This document shows positions 33,901 through 43,981 of a DNA stretch of 64,000 nucleotides, in pieces. The translations under genes and the position numbers were made by a program. The stretch's first letter is position 1; every line of letters starts with the position of its first letter. The DNA is from Hathewaya histolytica (GTDB lineage: Bacteria; Bacillota; Clostridia; Clostridiales; Clostridiaceae), in the NCBI RefSeq assembly GCF_901482605.1, contig NZ_LR590481.1, positions 310,001 through 374,000 of the forward strand, in the 5' to 3' direction. Under the pieces are notes generated by a model that worked only from the letters and a program-made list of their open reading frames with translations, was not told the origin of the DNA and did not search any database.

Positions 33901-34692
33901 TTATATAGCAACCTCCATAGAAATTTTACCATGATTTTTGTAGTCTACTAATTTTATGTCTTCAGGTGCAAAATCATAGAAATTTTTGATTTCAGGATTT
34001 ATCCAAAGCTTTGGTGCCTCATATTGTTCATTCTTTCTAGTTAGTTGAATTTTTATACCTTCCATATGATTTTCATAGATATGAGCATTATTCATTACAT
34101 GTGTAAATAGGCCTGGTTTTAGACCTGTAACTTGGGCAATCAAATGAACAAGAACAGCATATTGAGTCATATTGAATGGTACACCGAGGCAAAAATCAGC
34201 ACTTCTTTGAACTAGCATACAGTTTAATCGTCCATCGCAAACATCCCACATAGTAAGGAAAGCACATGGTGGAAGGGCACCAGTTTCTATATGTGGTATT
34301 TGCCATAAGTTTATCATCATCCTTCTATCTTGAGGGTTTGTTTTTAAGGTCTCAATTAATTTGTCTAATTGGTTATACTCTTTAACTACCCAACCATATG
34401 CTGTACCTATAGTACCATCTTCTAAAGTCCATTCATCCCAAATGTGGACATTTTGTTCATGAAGTTTTTTAACATCATTAGATTGATCCTTATATATCCA
34501 CAATAATTCTTTTACAGCAGTTTTAAATGCTACAAACTTTGTTGTTAATATGGGGAATTCTTTTTCTAAGTCAAATTGCATGGTTTTATGAGGTAGCTTG
34601 TATGTAGCAACACCTGTTCTATTTTGGTCATAATAACCATTATTTAAGATGTCTTCAGCAATTTGAAGATACTGCTTATCTGCAAGACTCAT
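33901..34692 (-). CDS. thyA: thymidylate synthase ThyA
   Basis: AAGGAGTG fixes the start at ATG 34692-34690 ([10 protein letters not shown]), giving 263 residues. ThyA motifs: [12 protein letters not shown] near the phosphate-binding Arg, the catalytic Cys in [13 protein letters not shown] (about residue 145), [18 protein letters not shown] (nucleotide recognition) and HIYENH. It makes dTMP from dUMP with methylene-tetrahydrofolate, producing dihydrofolate for FolA. First gene of a two-gene operon with folA. Confidence 0.96.
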   Translation of the reverse strand: MSLADKQYLQIAEDILNNGYYDQNRTGVATYKLPHKTMQFDLEKEFPILTTKFVAFKTAVKELLWIYKDQSNDVKKLHEQNVHIWDEWTLEDGTIGTAYGWVVKEYNQLDKLIETLKTNPQDRRMMINLWQIPHIETGALPPCAFLTMWDVCDGRLNCMLVQRSADFCLGVPFNMTQYAVLVHLIAQVTGLKPGLFTHVMNNAHIYENHMEGIKIQLTRKNEQYEAPKLWINPEIKNFYDFAPEDIKLVDYKNHGKISMEVAI

Positions 34693-34910
34693 TATATTCA
34701 CTCCTTAATATATTTGTATAAGGTTTATATAAATTATATTATAATAAACCTGTAATGTAAAAATAAAAATTATCTATTATGACTAATTATTGCATTAATA
34801 AATTATAAAATACTATATTAAGTTTTAATGTGAGTTGCAGTTTCTAAAATTTAACTTTAAAATTAGGTTATAAAAATATATTAAAAATATTTAATTGAAA
34901 GGAAATAAAT

Positions 34911-35861
34911 ATGGGTAAAAAAGTATATGCCGTAAAAGAGGGTTTTGATTCTTTGAAAGGTGAAAGAGTTCAGAATAAAATATACTCTACATGGAATGAA
35001 TGTTTAGCTGTAGTAAAGGGAGTAAAGGGAGCAAAATATAAGAGTTTTCAAAGTATTGAAGATGCCAAGGAATATTTAAAAGATCATAAGATGCTACTTA
35101 TAAAGGGGGTAGACCCATATCCTTCAGATTGTATTCAAATATATGTTGATGGTAGCTATAATACACATACAAAAAAGTATTCCTATGCTCTTGTAGTCGT
35201 GGAAGAAAAAGTAATAAAGTACATGGAATCTGGTGTAGCTGAGGATAGTTCTGAAAGTAGGTTAAGACAAATACTGGGAGAACTAAAAGCTGCACTAAGA
35301 TCCTATGAATATGCTATTAAAAATAATAAAAATAAAATAGTACTTTTCCATGATTATGAAGGGATTTTTCACCATGCCATAGGTACATGGGATAGAAAAG
35401 ATTCCTCATCTAAATTTTATTATGAAAAATTTAATGAGTATACAAAAGAAGGTTTAGAAGTTGTATTTGTAAAGGTTGATAGCCATACAGGAGATCTATT
35501 TAATGAAATTACAGATAATTATGCAAAAGTAGCTGCAGGTTTAGAAGTAACAGGAGTTGTGGATAAATTATTAAAAATAGAAAATATATATGTTGAAAAT
35601 GAAGAAATAAAAGAAGAAGTTATTAAATTACTAAAGATAAAGGATAATAGCGATAATATTATATTAAAAGGAGAAAGTAGACTTACTAAAAGCAATGATA
35701 ATTGCAAAGAAGATTTAAATGTTACAGGAGTTAAATTAGAGCAAAGCAATTTTAAAGAACATATAAATAAATTAAAGGGATTAGATAAAAATAAAAAGAA
35801 AACTTATTTAAAGAAATTAAAGAAAGAAGATATAATCAATTTAATTTTAGAAATTATATAG
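34911..35861 (+). CDS. rnhA: RNase H1-type ribonuclease with N-terminal viroplasmin domain and C-terminal extension
   Basis: 316 residues. Residues 1-55 form the viroplasmin/RNase H1 hybrid-binding domain (KVYAVKEGF...YSTWNECLAVVKGVKGAKYKSF). Residues about 75-215 are an RNase H domain with the acidic active site: Asp in QIYVDGSYN, Glu in LGELKAALRS, Asp in LFHDYEGI and Asp in EITDNYAKVAAG. A charged C-terminal extension of about 100 residues follows (ending KKLKKEDIINLILEII), not part of the core family. It should degrade RNA in RNA-DNA hybrids. GAAAGG precedes ATG. Confidence 0.88.
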   Translation: MGKKVYAVKEGFDSLKGERVQNKIYSTWNECLAVVKGVKGAKYKSFQSIEDAKEYLKDHKMLLIKGVDPYPSDCIQIYVDGSYNTHTKKYSYALVVVEEKVIKYMESGVAEDSSESRLRQILGELKAALRSYEYAIKNNKNKIVLFHDYEGIFHHAIGTWDRKDSSSKFYYEKFNEYTKEGLEVVFVKVDSHTGDLFNEITDNYAKVAAGLEVTGVVDKLLKIENIYVENEEIKEEVIKLLKIKDNSDNIILKGESRLTKSNDNCKEDLNVTGVKLEQSNFKEHINKLKGLDKNKKKTYLKKLKKEDIINLILEII

Positions 35862-35881
35862 ATAAATATTATGATGTAAAA

Positions 35882-35930
35882 TAAAAAGTAGTAATTTTAA
35901 ATTTTAAATTTTGAAATTACTACTTTTTAT
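35882..35930. terminator. bidirectional terminator between rnhA and the histidine kinase
   Basis: AAAAAGTAGTAATTT pairs with AAATTACTACTTTTT, with T runs on both strands. Confidence 0.85.
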
Positions 35931-35988
35931 TCCCTCATAATTAAAAGATTTATTATTAAGAAATCAGTATACAGGAGTATAATATATA

Positions 35989-37809
35989 TTATATATAAAT
36001 ATCTGAAAATTCTATATTTATAGTATCTATCTTATTCTCATCTAATATAGGCATGGCAAGGTGTTTACAGCATTTAGGCGAATCTAAGGATCTACATGGA
36101 AGTTTTATTATAAAAGTAGAACCTATGCCAAGTTCGCTTTTTACAGAGATTTCACCATGATGCATGTTTACTAATGAGTTAACTAAACTTAAACCTATAC
36201 CACTACCTTCCTTTTCCCCTTTAAGATGCTTATCGGCTTGTATAAATCTTTGAAATATAATATTACGTTTATCTTTAGATATGCCTATGCCAGTATCTTT
36301 TACATAGATATAAATACTATCATCCACGTTTTTCATCTCAACTTTTATACTACCATTTTCCGTAAATTTAACTGCATTAGAAATAAGGTTTAACATTATT
36401 CTTTCAATTTTTTCTGGATCACAGCAAATAAATTTTTCCTCTATATCTGTATCAAATATAAGATTAAGTCCCTTATTTTCTACATACTCAGACACAGAAA
36501 GAGTTATGTTTTCAACTATGCTAACGATATTACAATTAACTAAGTTTAACTTATAATAACCTGCATCTATTTTGGTGGAATCAATTAGATTATTTATAAG
36601 CTTCATAAGTCTAAAACAGTTTTGTTTTATTATGTCCATCCTTTTTAGTAGTTTACTATTTCCAGAGCAAATAGCCTCTTTATTTAGCTCTAAATTTAAA
36701 AGTTGAAGAGCTGAATACATGACATTAATAGGAGTTCTAAGTTCATGTGAAATATCAGCAAAGAATTCTGCCCTTAATTTATCATGGGCTAGTGTTTCTT
36801 GAAGGATTCTGTTATTTTCCTCCATCTTTTTAGAGAGTTCCTCGGCTTTTTTCTTATCGCTTATATCCCTTAATGAGAATATTACACCATTTATTTTATT
36901 ATGACAGTCATAGATGCATTTATATAAACATTCAAGCCATACATATTCATTTTGTGAATTTCTAAATAGTAACTTTATATTCTTTTCTTTATTATTAATA
37001 AGCATATCTTTAAATTCTTTTTGAAAAAGCTTTCTATGTTCCTTATGAACATAATCAAATATATTTTTTCCTACTAAGTAATTCATGTCATAATTCAATA
37101 TTTTTTTACAAGATGGAGTTATTTGATTTATGTGTCCATCTATAGTAGTAATGCAAAGTATATCTAGAGAATTATTTATCATTTTTAACATAGTATCGTA
37201 TCTAGTTAATAGTTCAGCTGGTTCTATATTATATTCATTTATACAATTATGTTTACTAGACATGTTTTTTAGTCTACATGCAATTTGTATATTTATAGAA
37301 TTCAAAGAACTAACTATAAATGGTTCATTGAATATAGATTTTGAAGTACTTTTTAAAAATACAAAGCATTCTATAGAATTTTTAAAAGTTAGTGGTATTA
37401 ATATATAGTCTAGGTAGTCTTTATAATCATTTCTCTCCTCTTTTTTTAAAAGTTCTTTCATAGTAAATATAACTTTATATTCCTTTTTATTAGAATATGT
37501 ATGCATACACTTATTTATAAAATAATCAATATTTAAGTTATACTCTTTACAAGGAATATAATTTATTGATAGTTCCTTACCTAATCTATCAGAAGACATA
37601 TCAATAAATATATTATCATTTTTAGTTCTACGTATAATTGATATATTCTCAACATCTATAATATAACTATAAAAATTAATTAAGGAATAGTATAGATCTT
37701 CTTCATTTGTACATGTTAGGATTGTTTCATTAATATCTGAAATTAAGTTGTTCCATTCGTGAAAATTACCTTTATGTAAATTTTCTTTATAGAAATCTAA
37801 AAGACACAT
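35989..37809 (-). CDS. soluble sensor histidine kinase (GAF-like, PAS, HisKA, HATPase)
   Basis: 606 residues without membrane helices. An N-terminal GAF-like region (about 30-190) is followed by a PAS domain (about 205-325, ending GVIFSLRDISDKKKAEEL), a dimerisation domain with phospho-acceptor His in FFADISHELRTPINVM (about residue 352), and an HATPase domain (about 455-575) with N-box NLISNAVKFTENG, DTGIGISKDK and GEKEGSGIGLSLV. The domain order resembles clostridial cytoplasmic kinases that sense energy or redox state. No response regulator gene is adjacent, so it is an orphan kinase. GAGGAGA precedes ATG. Divergent from the chemotaxis receptor. Confidence 0.9.
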   Translation of the reverse strand: MCLLDFYKENLHKGNFHEWNNLISDINETILTCTNEEDLYYSLINFYSYIIDVENISIIRRTKNDNIFIDMSSDRLGKELSINYIPCKEYNLNIDYFINKCMHTYSNKKEYKVIFTMKELLKKEERNDYKDYLDYILIPLTFKNSIECFVFLKSTSKSIFNEPFIVSSLNSINIQIACRLKNMSSKHNCINEYNIEPAELLTRYDTMLKMINNSLDILCITTIDGHINQITPSCKKILNYDMNYLVGKNIFDYVHKEHRKLFQKEFKDMLINNKEKNIKLLFRNSQNEYVWLECLYKCIYDCHNKINGVIFSLRDISDKKKAEELSKKMEENNRILQETLAHDKLRAEFFADISHELRTPINVMYSALQLLNLELNKEAICSGNSKLLKRMDIIKQNCFRLMKLINNLIDSTKIDAGYYKLNLVNCNIVSIVENITLSVSEYVENKGLNLIFDTDIEEKFICCDPEKIERIMLNLISNAVKFTENGSIKVEMKNVDDSIYIYVKDTGIGISKDKRNIIFQRFIQADKHLKGEKEGSGIGLSLVNSLVNMHHGEISVKSELGIGSTFIIKLPCRSLDSPKCCKHLAMPILDENKIDTINIEFSDIYI

Positions 37810-38056
37810 ACTAATCTCCTCACTCTTCTAAAACATCTTTGGAAATATTTTCTTGTTAACATATTCTACAAATAAAACTAAAATCCTTCTAAAATAAATA
37901 AAAATAGTCATAATTAAATGTAAATTTAAGTTTACCTCAAAAAAAGGTTCAAATTTAGAGTGGATTGTATATATTTCTTTCAAATACATAAAGAAAATAA
38001 AAAAAACTCGATAATATATATAGAGAAACTATTACTGTAGAACGGAGATGATCAAA

Positions 38057-40153
38057 GTGCAAAGAATAAATAAAAGGCTTAATATTAAAAGTCTCAAAAT
38101 TAAACTTATAATATCAATTTGTTTAGTTATATGTATAGGTTTTGGGATAATAGGGGGTGTGGTATATTACAAAGTTAGAAAAGAAACATATAAAAACTAT
38201 GAAACTATAATTTCAAATCAGATAACAGATTTAGAGAGAATAATAGATGAATATACAGATAATATAAAACAAAATGTAAATATGTTAGCAGCTGATCGTG
38301 ATATTGCTTCTATAGATAAGAGAATTACAGAATATATAAGTAAAAAGGGTACCAATGGTAAAGTACCTATGGAACCTATGAAGTCTAATGATTATGAGAA
38401 AGGTGTATATCAAGATTTTGAAAATTTTACAAAGGCTCATATTGAAGTAGATACGACTTTTGTTGGAGTAGATGATAATGGGGGATATTTACAGTATCCC
38501 AGCTCATCAAGAAAAGAAGGTTATGATCCTAGGGGAAGAGATTGGTACACACAATCAAAAGGTAATTTAGATGACGTTGTATATTCTAATGTTTATATAA
38601 ATAGTAATAATGCCACAGTAATATCTTGCACAAAGGCTTTATTGGATGATAAAAAGGCTTTGCGAGGGGTTATAGGTATTGATATGAGTGTTAAAAATAT
38701 ACAAGACATAATAAAAAGAGTTAAAGTTGGTGATGAAGGATACATAGTATTATTAGATAAGAATGATACAATAATAGCACACCCTAAAGATTCTAAATTC
38801 TTATTTAAAAATGTTAAAGAGTTAGGAATTAACGAATTAAATGAAATAAAAAACCTTAAGAAAAAAGAATTAAAAACCAAACTTCCAGATGGAAAAGAAT
38901 ATAATATAAAATTAAATGTAGGGAGCAATACAAATTTAGGATGGAAATACATAACTATAGTTCCTAGTGGTGAATTTCACAAAAATGCTAATGCTATAGG
39001 AAAAACAATGTTAATAATATTAGTAATGGCTATGATAGGTGCTATACTAATTGGTATCTTAATATCTACTAATATTACTAAACCTATAAAATATGTAGAA
39101 AAACATTTGAAATTTTTAGGTGAAGGAGACTTTACTAAAAATATTGACAAAAAATATCTAAACTTAAAAGATGAAGTAGGAGAAATTATTAAATCAACTA
39201 ATACTATGCAAGATTCCATTAGAAAAGTATTAAATGAAATAAAAATGCAATCTATGAGTATAGATAAAGAGGCAGAGGTATTATTTTCATCTTCAGAAGA
39301 GATGGTTGCATCTTCTGTAGAAGTTTCTAATGCTATAGAAGATACATCTAAAGGAACTACAAATCAAGCGGAGAGATTGGTTGAAGTAAATACAATATTA
39401 AATAATTTTAGTGATAAAATAGGGAAAATTGCTATCTATATTGATAATGTATATAACAATATAGATGGAATAGGTAATATGACAGAAGAAAATAATAAAG
39501 AAATGGAAGTAATGATAACTTTCATGGAAAGTCTTAAAAGTACATTTAGTGAGTTTAATTTTGTTATAGAAAGCTTAGGCAATAGAATAACAGAGGTAAC
39601 CGAGATTATTTATATAATAGATGGAATATCAGAACAAACTAATCTACTTGCATTAAATGCCGCTATTGAAGCAGCTAGAGCTGGAGATGCAGGAAGAGGA
39701 TTCGCTGTTGTAGCTGATGAGATAAGAAAACTTTCTGAGCAAAGTAAGGTATCTGCGGAAAATATTAAAAAATTATTATTACAAATAGAAAAAGACTCAG
39801 AAAAAATTGTAGGTGAATCTGAACATATAAACAATGAATTTATGAAGCAGCAAAATATAGTTAAAAAAACTATGCATTCTTTCAATACTATTTCAAATTC
39901 AATTGTAGATATAATTCCTAAAATCCACGAGATAAATAATTACTCAAAGAATATGGAGAAAGAAAAAGATTTAATAGTAAATACCATAGAAGAGATATCT
40001 GCAGTATCTGAAGAAATCTCAGCTGCATCAGAAGAAATTGCAGCATCATCTGCTAATATGAGCGAAGTTTCAAAAGGGGTATCTAGTTCTGCTGAAAATC
40101 TAGATAGTATGTCTGTAAATATGCTAGAGAGTGTAAATAAATTTAAATTGTAA
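38057..40153 (+). CDS. methyl-accepting chemotaxis protein with dCache-type sensor domain
   Basis: About 698 residues; CGGAG at 38043-38047 is better spaced for GTG 38057 than for ATG 38048. Topology: helix near 15-37, an extracellular double-Cache-like domain (about 40-310, with [14 protein letters not shown] and [14 protein letters not shown] typical of amino-acid/organic-acid sensors), helix near 320-342, HAMP, then the cytoplasmic signalling hairpin with [20 protein letters not shown] and [18 protein letters not shown]. It precedes the corrinoid methyltransferase cluster, separated by a strong terminator. Whether it senses a substrate of that cluster is speculation. Confidence 0.92.
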   Translation: MQRINKRLNIKSLKIKLIISICLVICIGFGIIGGVVYYKVRKETYKNYETIISNQITDLERIIDEYTDNIKQNVNMLAADRDIASIDKRITEYISKKGTNGKVPMEPMKSNDYEKGVYQDFENFTKAHIEVDTTFVGVDDNGGYLQYPSSSRKEGYDPRGRDWYTQSKGNLDDVVYSNVYINSNNATVISCTKALLDDKKALRGVIGIDMSVKNIQDIIKRVKVGDEGYIVLLDKNDTIIAHPKDSKFLFKNVKELGINELNEIKNLKKKELKTKLPDGKEYNIKLNVGSNTNLGWKYITIVPSGEFHKNANAIGKTMLIILVMAMIGAILIGILISTNITKPIKYVEKHLKFLGEGDFTKNIDKKYLNLKDEVGEIIKSTNTMQDSIRKVLNEIKMQSMSIDKEAEVLFSSSEEMVASSVEVSNAIEDTSKGTTNQAERLVEVNTILNNFSDKIGKIAIYIDNVYNNIDGIGNMTEENNKEMEVMITFMESLKSTFSEFNFVIESLGNRITEVTEIIYIIDGISEQTNLLALNAAIEAARAGDAGRGFAVVADEIRKLSEQSKVSAENIKKLLLQIEKDSEKIVGESEHINNEFMKQQNIVKKTMHSFNTISNSIVDIIPKIHEINNYSKNMEKEKDLIVNTIEEISAVSEEISAASEEIAASSANMSEVSKGVSSSAENLDSMSVNMLESVNKFKL

Positions 40154-40186
40154 GGTTTTAATAAGAAGGTTTATTATTGTAATGCA

Positions 40187-40238
40187 TAGAATATATCTAT
40201 AATAAGTAAAAAGATTATAGATATATTCTATTTTTATT
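40187..40238 (+). terminator. perfect terminator after the chemotaxis receptor
   Basis: TAGAATATATCTATAAT pairs perfectly (17 bp) with ATTATAGATATATTCTA, followed by TTTTTATT. Confidence 0.9.
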
Positions 40239-40324
40239 ATATATTTTCATAATGTAAAATGATATTTGAAAATTGTAATAATAACTATGTTTTTATTTAA
40301 AATTATATGTTAGGGGGTACTTAA

Positions 40325-40987
40325 ATGTCAGACTTAAAACAAGCTATTTTAGAAGAGCTTTCAGCATCAGTTGTAGACATGGACGAAGAATTGGCAATAG
40401 AAGCTGCTGATAAATTTATTGAAAATAATTTTGAGGCTTATGAAGGAATTGTAGATGGACTAGCTGTTGGAATGGAGAAAGCTGGTCAATTATTTGAAGA
40501 AGAAGAATATTACATACCTGAATTATTGATGTGTTCAGATGCAATGTATGCTGGTTTAGATAAATTAAGACCTTATTTAAAAAAAGAGGATACAAAAGAT
40601 ACTTATAAGGCTGTAGTGGGAGTTGTTGAAGGTGACACTCATGATATAGGGAAAAATTTATTTAAGATTATGCTTGAAACTACAGGGTTTGAAGTTTTAG
40701 ATTTAGGAAGAGATGTTCCACCATCAGAGTTTATAAAAAAAGCTAAAGAAACTGGAGCAAGTTTAATAGGAATGTCTACTTTAATGACTACTACTATGGA
40801 TAACATGGAAGTTGTAATTAAGTTATTAGAGGAAGAAAAGATGAGAAATGATGTAGTAGTTATGGTTGGAGGAGGACCAATTTCTCAAAATTTTGCTGAT
40901 AAAATAGGGGCAGATGGATATGCACCAGAGGCATCAAAAGCTGCAAGACTTGCAAAAGAACTAGTTAAGAGTAAAATTGGAGCATAA
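40325..40987 (+). CDS. methyltransferase corrinoid protein (MtaC/MtbC type)
   Basis: 220 residues. The N-terminal helical cap domain (about 1-88, YYIPELLMCSDAMYAGLDKL) is followed by a Rossmann-type B12-binding domain. GVVEGDTHDIGKNLFKIML holds the DxHxxG motif whose His (near residue 106) is the lower cobalt ligand; GMSTLMTTTMDNM and VMVGGGPISQNFADKIGADGY complete the site. It carries the methyl group as methyl-Co(III) between a substrate methyltransferase and an acceptor methyltransferase. First gene of the cluster, after GGGGG and ATG. The neighbouring UroD-type methyltransferases and the reductive activator are its expected partners. Confidence 0.94.
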   Translation: MSDLKQAILEELSASVVDMDEELAIEAADKFIENNFEAYEGIVDGLAVGMEKAGQLFEEEEYYIPELLMCSDAMYAGLDKLRPYLKKEDTKDTYKAVVGVVEGDTHDIGKNLFKIMLETTGFEVLDLGRDVPPSEFIKKAKETGASLIGMSTLMTTTMDNMEVVIKLLEEEKMRNDVVVMVGGGPISQNFADKIGADGYAPEASKAARLAKELVKSKIGA

Positions 40988-41056
40988 ACTAGAAAATATA
41001 TTATACAATTCAATTGAAAAAATGAAGAATTTAAATTTAATTAGGAGGTGCTTTTT

Positions 41057-42076
41057 TTGCTGACGCCAAAGGAGCGATTATTTAAGGCTCTGAAAAAAGA
41101 GACTGTAGATCGTCCACCATGTATATGCCCAGGTGGAATGATGAATATGATAATTTCAGATGTAATGGACATAGAAGGTGTTAAATGGCCTGAGGCTCAT
41201 TCAGATCCCAAAATGATGGCAGACTTAACAGAAGGAATTTACAAAAATGGTGCCTTTGAAAATTTTGGAGTTCCATTTTGTATGACTGTAGAAGCAGAAG
41301 ATATGGGTGCCAAAGTATTTATGGGGACTAAAGTTAACGAGCCTAGAGTTGTTGAGTATCCAATAAAATCCGTTACAGAATGGAGAAATCTTACAAATAT
41401 AGTTGTAGATAAAGGTAGATCTAAAGTAGTATTAGATGCAATAAAAATACTAAAAGAAAGAAATTTAGATGTTCCAATTATAGCTAACTTAACAGGACCA
41501 ATTAGCCTTGCATCATCTTTAATAGAACCAGTGGATTATTATAAAGAACTTAGGCGTAAACCAAAAGAAGCTCATGAATTCATGGAATTCGTTACAGAAA
41601 ATCTAATAGCTTTTGGAAAAGCGCAAATAGAAGCAGGAGCAGATATTCTTACGGTATCAGATCCAAGTGGGACGGGAGAAATCTTGGGACCTAAGTTATT
41701 CTCAGAATTTGCAGCATATTATTTAAATAAGATATTAAAAGAATTGAAGCCTGTAGCTAAGGGTGGTACTATAATTCATATTTGTGGAAGAATGAAAAGT
41801 GTTTATAAGGAACTTAATGAACTTCAAAGTGATGCTCTTAGTTTTGATTCTATAACATCTACAAGAGAAGTTATGGAAAATGTAAAAGATAAAGCTATAA
41901 TGGGAAATGTAAGTACATTAGCTTTAGAAAAAGGTACACCAGAAAGCATTAAAAATATATCTAAGGTATGTATAAGAAGTGGCGTTAATATACTAGCCCC
42001 AGCATGCGGAGTTGGACCTAGGACAAGTCTTCAAAATTTAAAAGCCATGGTAGATGCTACTAAAGAAAGTAAATAA
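41057..42076 (+). CDS. UroD-family (MtaA/CmuA-type) corrinoid methyltransferase 1
   Basis: AGGAGGT (41043-41049) fits TTG 41057, giving 339 residues that begin MLTPKERLFKALKKE, the standard family start. The TIM-barrel fold of uroporphyrinogen decarboxylase is used here for methyl transfer. HIC near residue 240 (IIHICGRMKSV) and a Cys near 315 (LAPACGVGPRTS) form the zinc site that activates a thiol acceptor in MtaA-type enzymes. Directly downstream of the corrinoid protein, so they probably act together. Whether it demethylates the substrate or methylates the acceptor cannot be told. The acceptor is unlikely to be coenzyme M in a Clostridium. Confidence 0.9.
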   Translation: MLTPKERLFKALKKETVDRPPCICPGGMMNMIISDVMDIEGVKWPEAHSDPKMMADLTEGIYKNGAFENFGVPFCMTVEAEDMGAKVFMGTKVNEPRVVEYPIKSVTEWRNLTNIVVDKGRSKVVLDAIKILKERNLDVPIIANLTGPISLASSLIEPVDYYKELRRKPKEAHEFMEFVTENLIAFGKAQIEAGADILTVSDPSGTGEILGPKLFSEFAAYYLNKILKELKPVAKGGTIIHICGRMKSVYKELNELQSDALSFDSITSTREVMENVKDKAIMGNVSTLALEKGTPESIKNISKVCIRSGVNILAPACGVGPRTSLQNLKAMVDATKESK

Positions 42077-42080
42077 TCGA

Positions 42081-42122
42081 TTAATTAAAGGCTTTCAATA
42101 CATATTGAAAGCCTTTAATTAA
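42081..42122. repeat. perfect 20-bp intercistronic hairpin in the methyltransferase cluster
   Basis: Positions 42081-42100 and 42103-42122 are perfect reverse complements (core AAAGGCTTTCAATA / TATTGAAAGCCTTT) with a 2-nt centre. No T tract follows on either side, so it is more likely an RNA-stability or attenuation element than a simple terminator. Confidence 0.6.
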
Positions 42123-42145
42123 ATCATATGAAAGGGTGTGGACTT

Positions 42146-43957
42146 ATGGACACTATAAAGGTTTACCCTGAAGGGAAGGTTATAGAGTACAGAAAAGGGG
42201 AAAAGCTTTTAGATATTTTGCAAGATAGTGGGGTTATACTAGAAAGTCCTTGCGGAGGAAATGGAACTTGTGGAAAATGTAAAGTCAAGATTCTAAGTGG
42301 AGAATTTAATGAAATAACTGAAGAAGAAAAAAGACGCCTTAAAAAAGAGGAGTTAGAAAACGGCGTAAGGTTAAGTTGCCTTATTACACCTAAAGGAAAT
42401 GTAGAAGTAGAACTATTAAATGCTAAGAGTAAAAAGCATAAGATATTATCAGAAGGATATATTCCAAACTTTAAATTAGGTCCTACTATAAGTAAAGAAG
42501 TGATAACTTTAGAAAAGCCTACACTAGAAAATAATATTTCATATGAAGAACTTTTAGAAAAAACTTTAGGAAAAAGTGTTAAATTGCAAGATCCAGAATT
42601 TTTACAGGAGTTAAGCAATTCTTTTATAGAAGAAACTGCTACTGTTGTTTATTCAGGAGAAGAGATAATAGGTATTGAGAAAGGTGATACTAGAGATAAG
42701 CTTTATGGAGCTGCCGTAGATATAGGTACAACTACTGTAGTGCTTTCCTTAATAGACTTAACTACAGGATTAGAAGTTGGGGCAGAGACAGCAATAAATC
42801 CTCAAAAGGAATATGGATTAGATGTTCTATCTAGAATAGAATTTGTAAAAAAGAAACCAGAGGGACGAAAAATATTACATAGAGCTATTATAAATTGTTT
42901 AAATGAGCTATTAGAAAGTTTATGTGATACAAATCATATAGATATTGAGAATGTATATGAGATTTGTATAGGGGCAAATGCAACAATGATGCATTTACTT
43001 TTAGATATAGATACTCGTGCTATAGGAAAATCTCCATATGCTACAGTGTTTTCAAGGGAGAAATATTTATATGGAAGAACTATTGGTTTAAAAGGGTCAA
43101 AGTTTAATAAATTATATTGTCTTCCAGGGGTTTCTAGTTATATAGGAGCTGACATTGTAGCGGGGGCTGTGGTTTCGAGGTTAAAGCATACAAATGAAAA
43201 TATATTATTTATTGATATAGGTACCAATGGAGAGATTATATTATCTAAGAAAGGAGAATTAACTTCTTGTTCTTGTGCAGCTGGACCAGCTTTAGAAGGA
43301 GCTAATATTAGTTGTGGTATGAGAGCAGCAGAGGGGGCAATTGAAGGTATTCAAATATCTAAGGAAGATGGAAGAGTAGATATTCAAGTAATTGCCGATG
43401 AAAAACCAGTAGGCATTTGTGGAAGTGGGATATTAGAAGTTATAGCAGAGCTTTGGGAAAATAGGATAATTGTTAAATCGGGAAGGATCAAGAAGGCCTC
43501 AGATTTAGAAAAAGAGGGGTATACAGAGGTTTCAAAGAGGGTTATAGAAGAAGATAAAAAGAGAAAGTTTGTAATCTTAGAGGGGGAAGAGCCTATAGTA
43601 ATAACTCAAGAGGATATAAGACAAGTTCAGTTAGCAAAAGGAGCTATATCTTCAGGATTCTATGCATTACTAGATCTTATGGAAATTACTATGGATGATT
43701 TACAAAAAGTTGTTATTGCTGGCCAATTTGGAAAACACCTAAAGATAAGTAGTTTAACTGGAACAGGAATAATTCCTGAGAAACTTAGAGATAGAATAGA
43801 GTATATAGGAAACTCTTCAAAGACGGGAGCATTAATGTGTCTTTTATCAAAAGATATAAGAGAAGAGATGGAGAAGACAGCAAAGGACATAAAATATTTT
43901 GAACTATCTACAAAAGAAGGATACGAAAAATTATTTACTAAGTGCATAACCTTCTAA
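42146..43957 (+). CDS. corrinoid activation protein (RACE family: 2Fe-2S ferredoxin domain plus ASKHA/DUF4445)
   Basis: AAAGGGTG (42131-42138) supports ATG 42146; 603 residues. The N-terminal plant-type ferredoxin domain binds 2Fe-2S through ESPCGGNGTCGKCKV (about 33-47) and Cys in RLSCLITP. A linker leads to the large DUF4445 domain with an actin/Hsp70-like ATPase core: GAAVDIGTTTVVLSLIDL, ENILFIDIGTNGEIIL and SCSCAAGPALEGANISCG. This is the RACE/RamA-like activator that uses ATP to return inactive Co(II) corrinoid proteins to Co(I). Its substrate here is presumably the corrinoid protein at 40325. It lies 24 nt before the CobW-like gene. Confidence 0.93.
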   Translation: MDTIKVYPEGKVIEYRKGEKLLDILQDSGVILESPCGGNGTCGKCKVKILSGEFNEITEEEKRRLKKEELENGVRLSCLITPKGNVEVELLNAKSKKHKILSEGYIPNFKLGPTISKEVITLEKPTLENNISYEELLEKTLGKSVKLQDPEFLQELSNSFIEETATVVYSGEEIIGIEKGDTRDKLYGAAVDIGTTTVVLSLIDLTTGLEVGAETAINPQKEYGLDVLSRIEFVKKKPEGRKILHRAIINCLNELLESLCDTNHIDIENVYEICIGANATMMHLLLDIDTRAIGKSPYATVFSREKYLYGRTIGLKGSKFNKLYCLPGVSSYIGADIVAGAVVSRLKHTNENILFIDIGTNGEIILSKKGELTSCSCAAGPALEGANISCGMRAAEGAIEGIQISKEDGRVDIQVIADEKPVGICGSGILEVIAELWENRIIVKSGRIKKASDLEKEGYTEVSKRVIEEDKKRKFVILEGEEPIVITQEDIRQVQLAKGAISSGFYALLDLMEITMDDLQKVVIAGQFGKHLKISSLTGTGIIPEKLRDRIEYIGNSSKTGALMCLLSKDIREEMEKTAKDIKYFELSTKEGYEKLFTKCITF

Positions 43958-43981
43958 GAATAAAGTAAGGGGGTTTTAATA

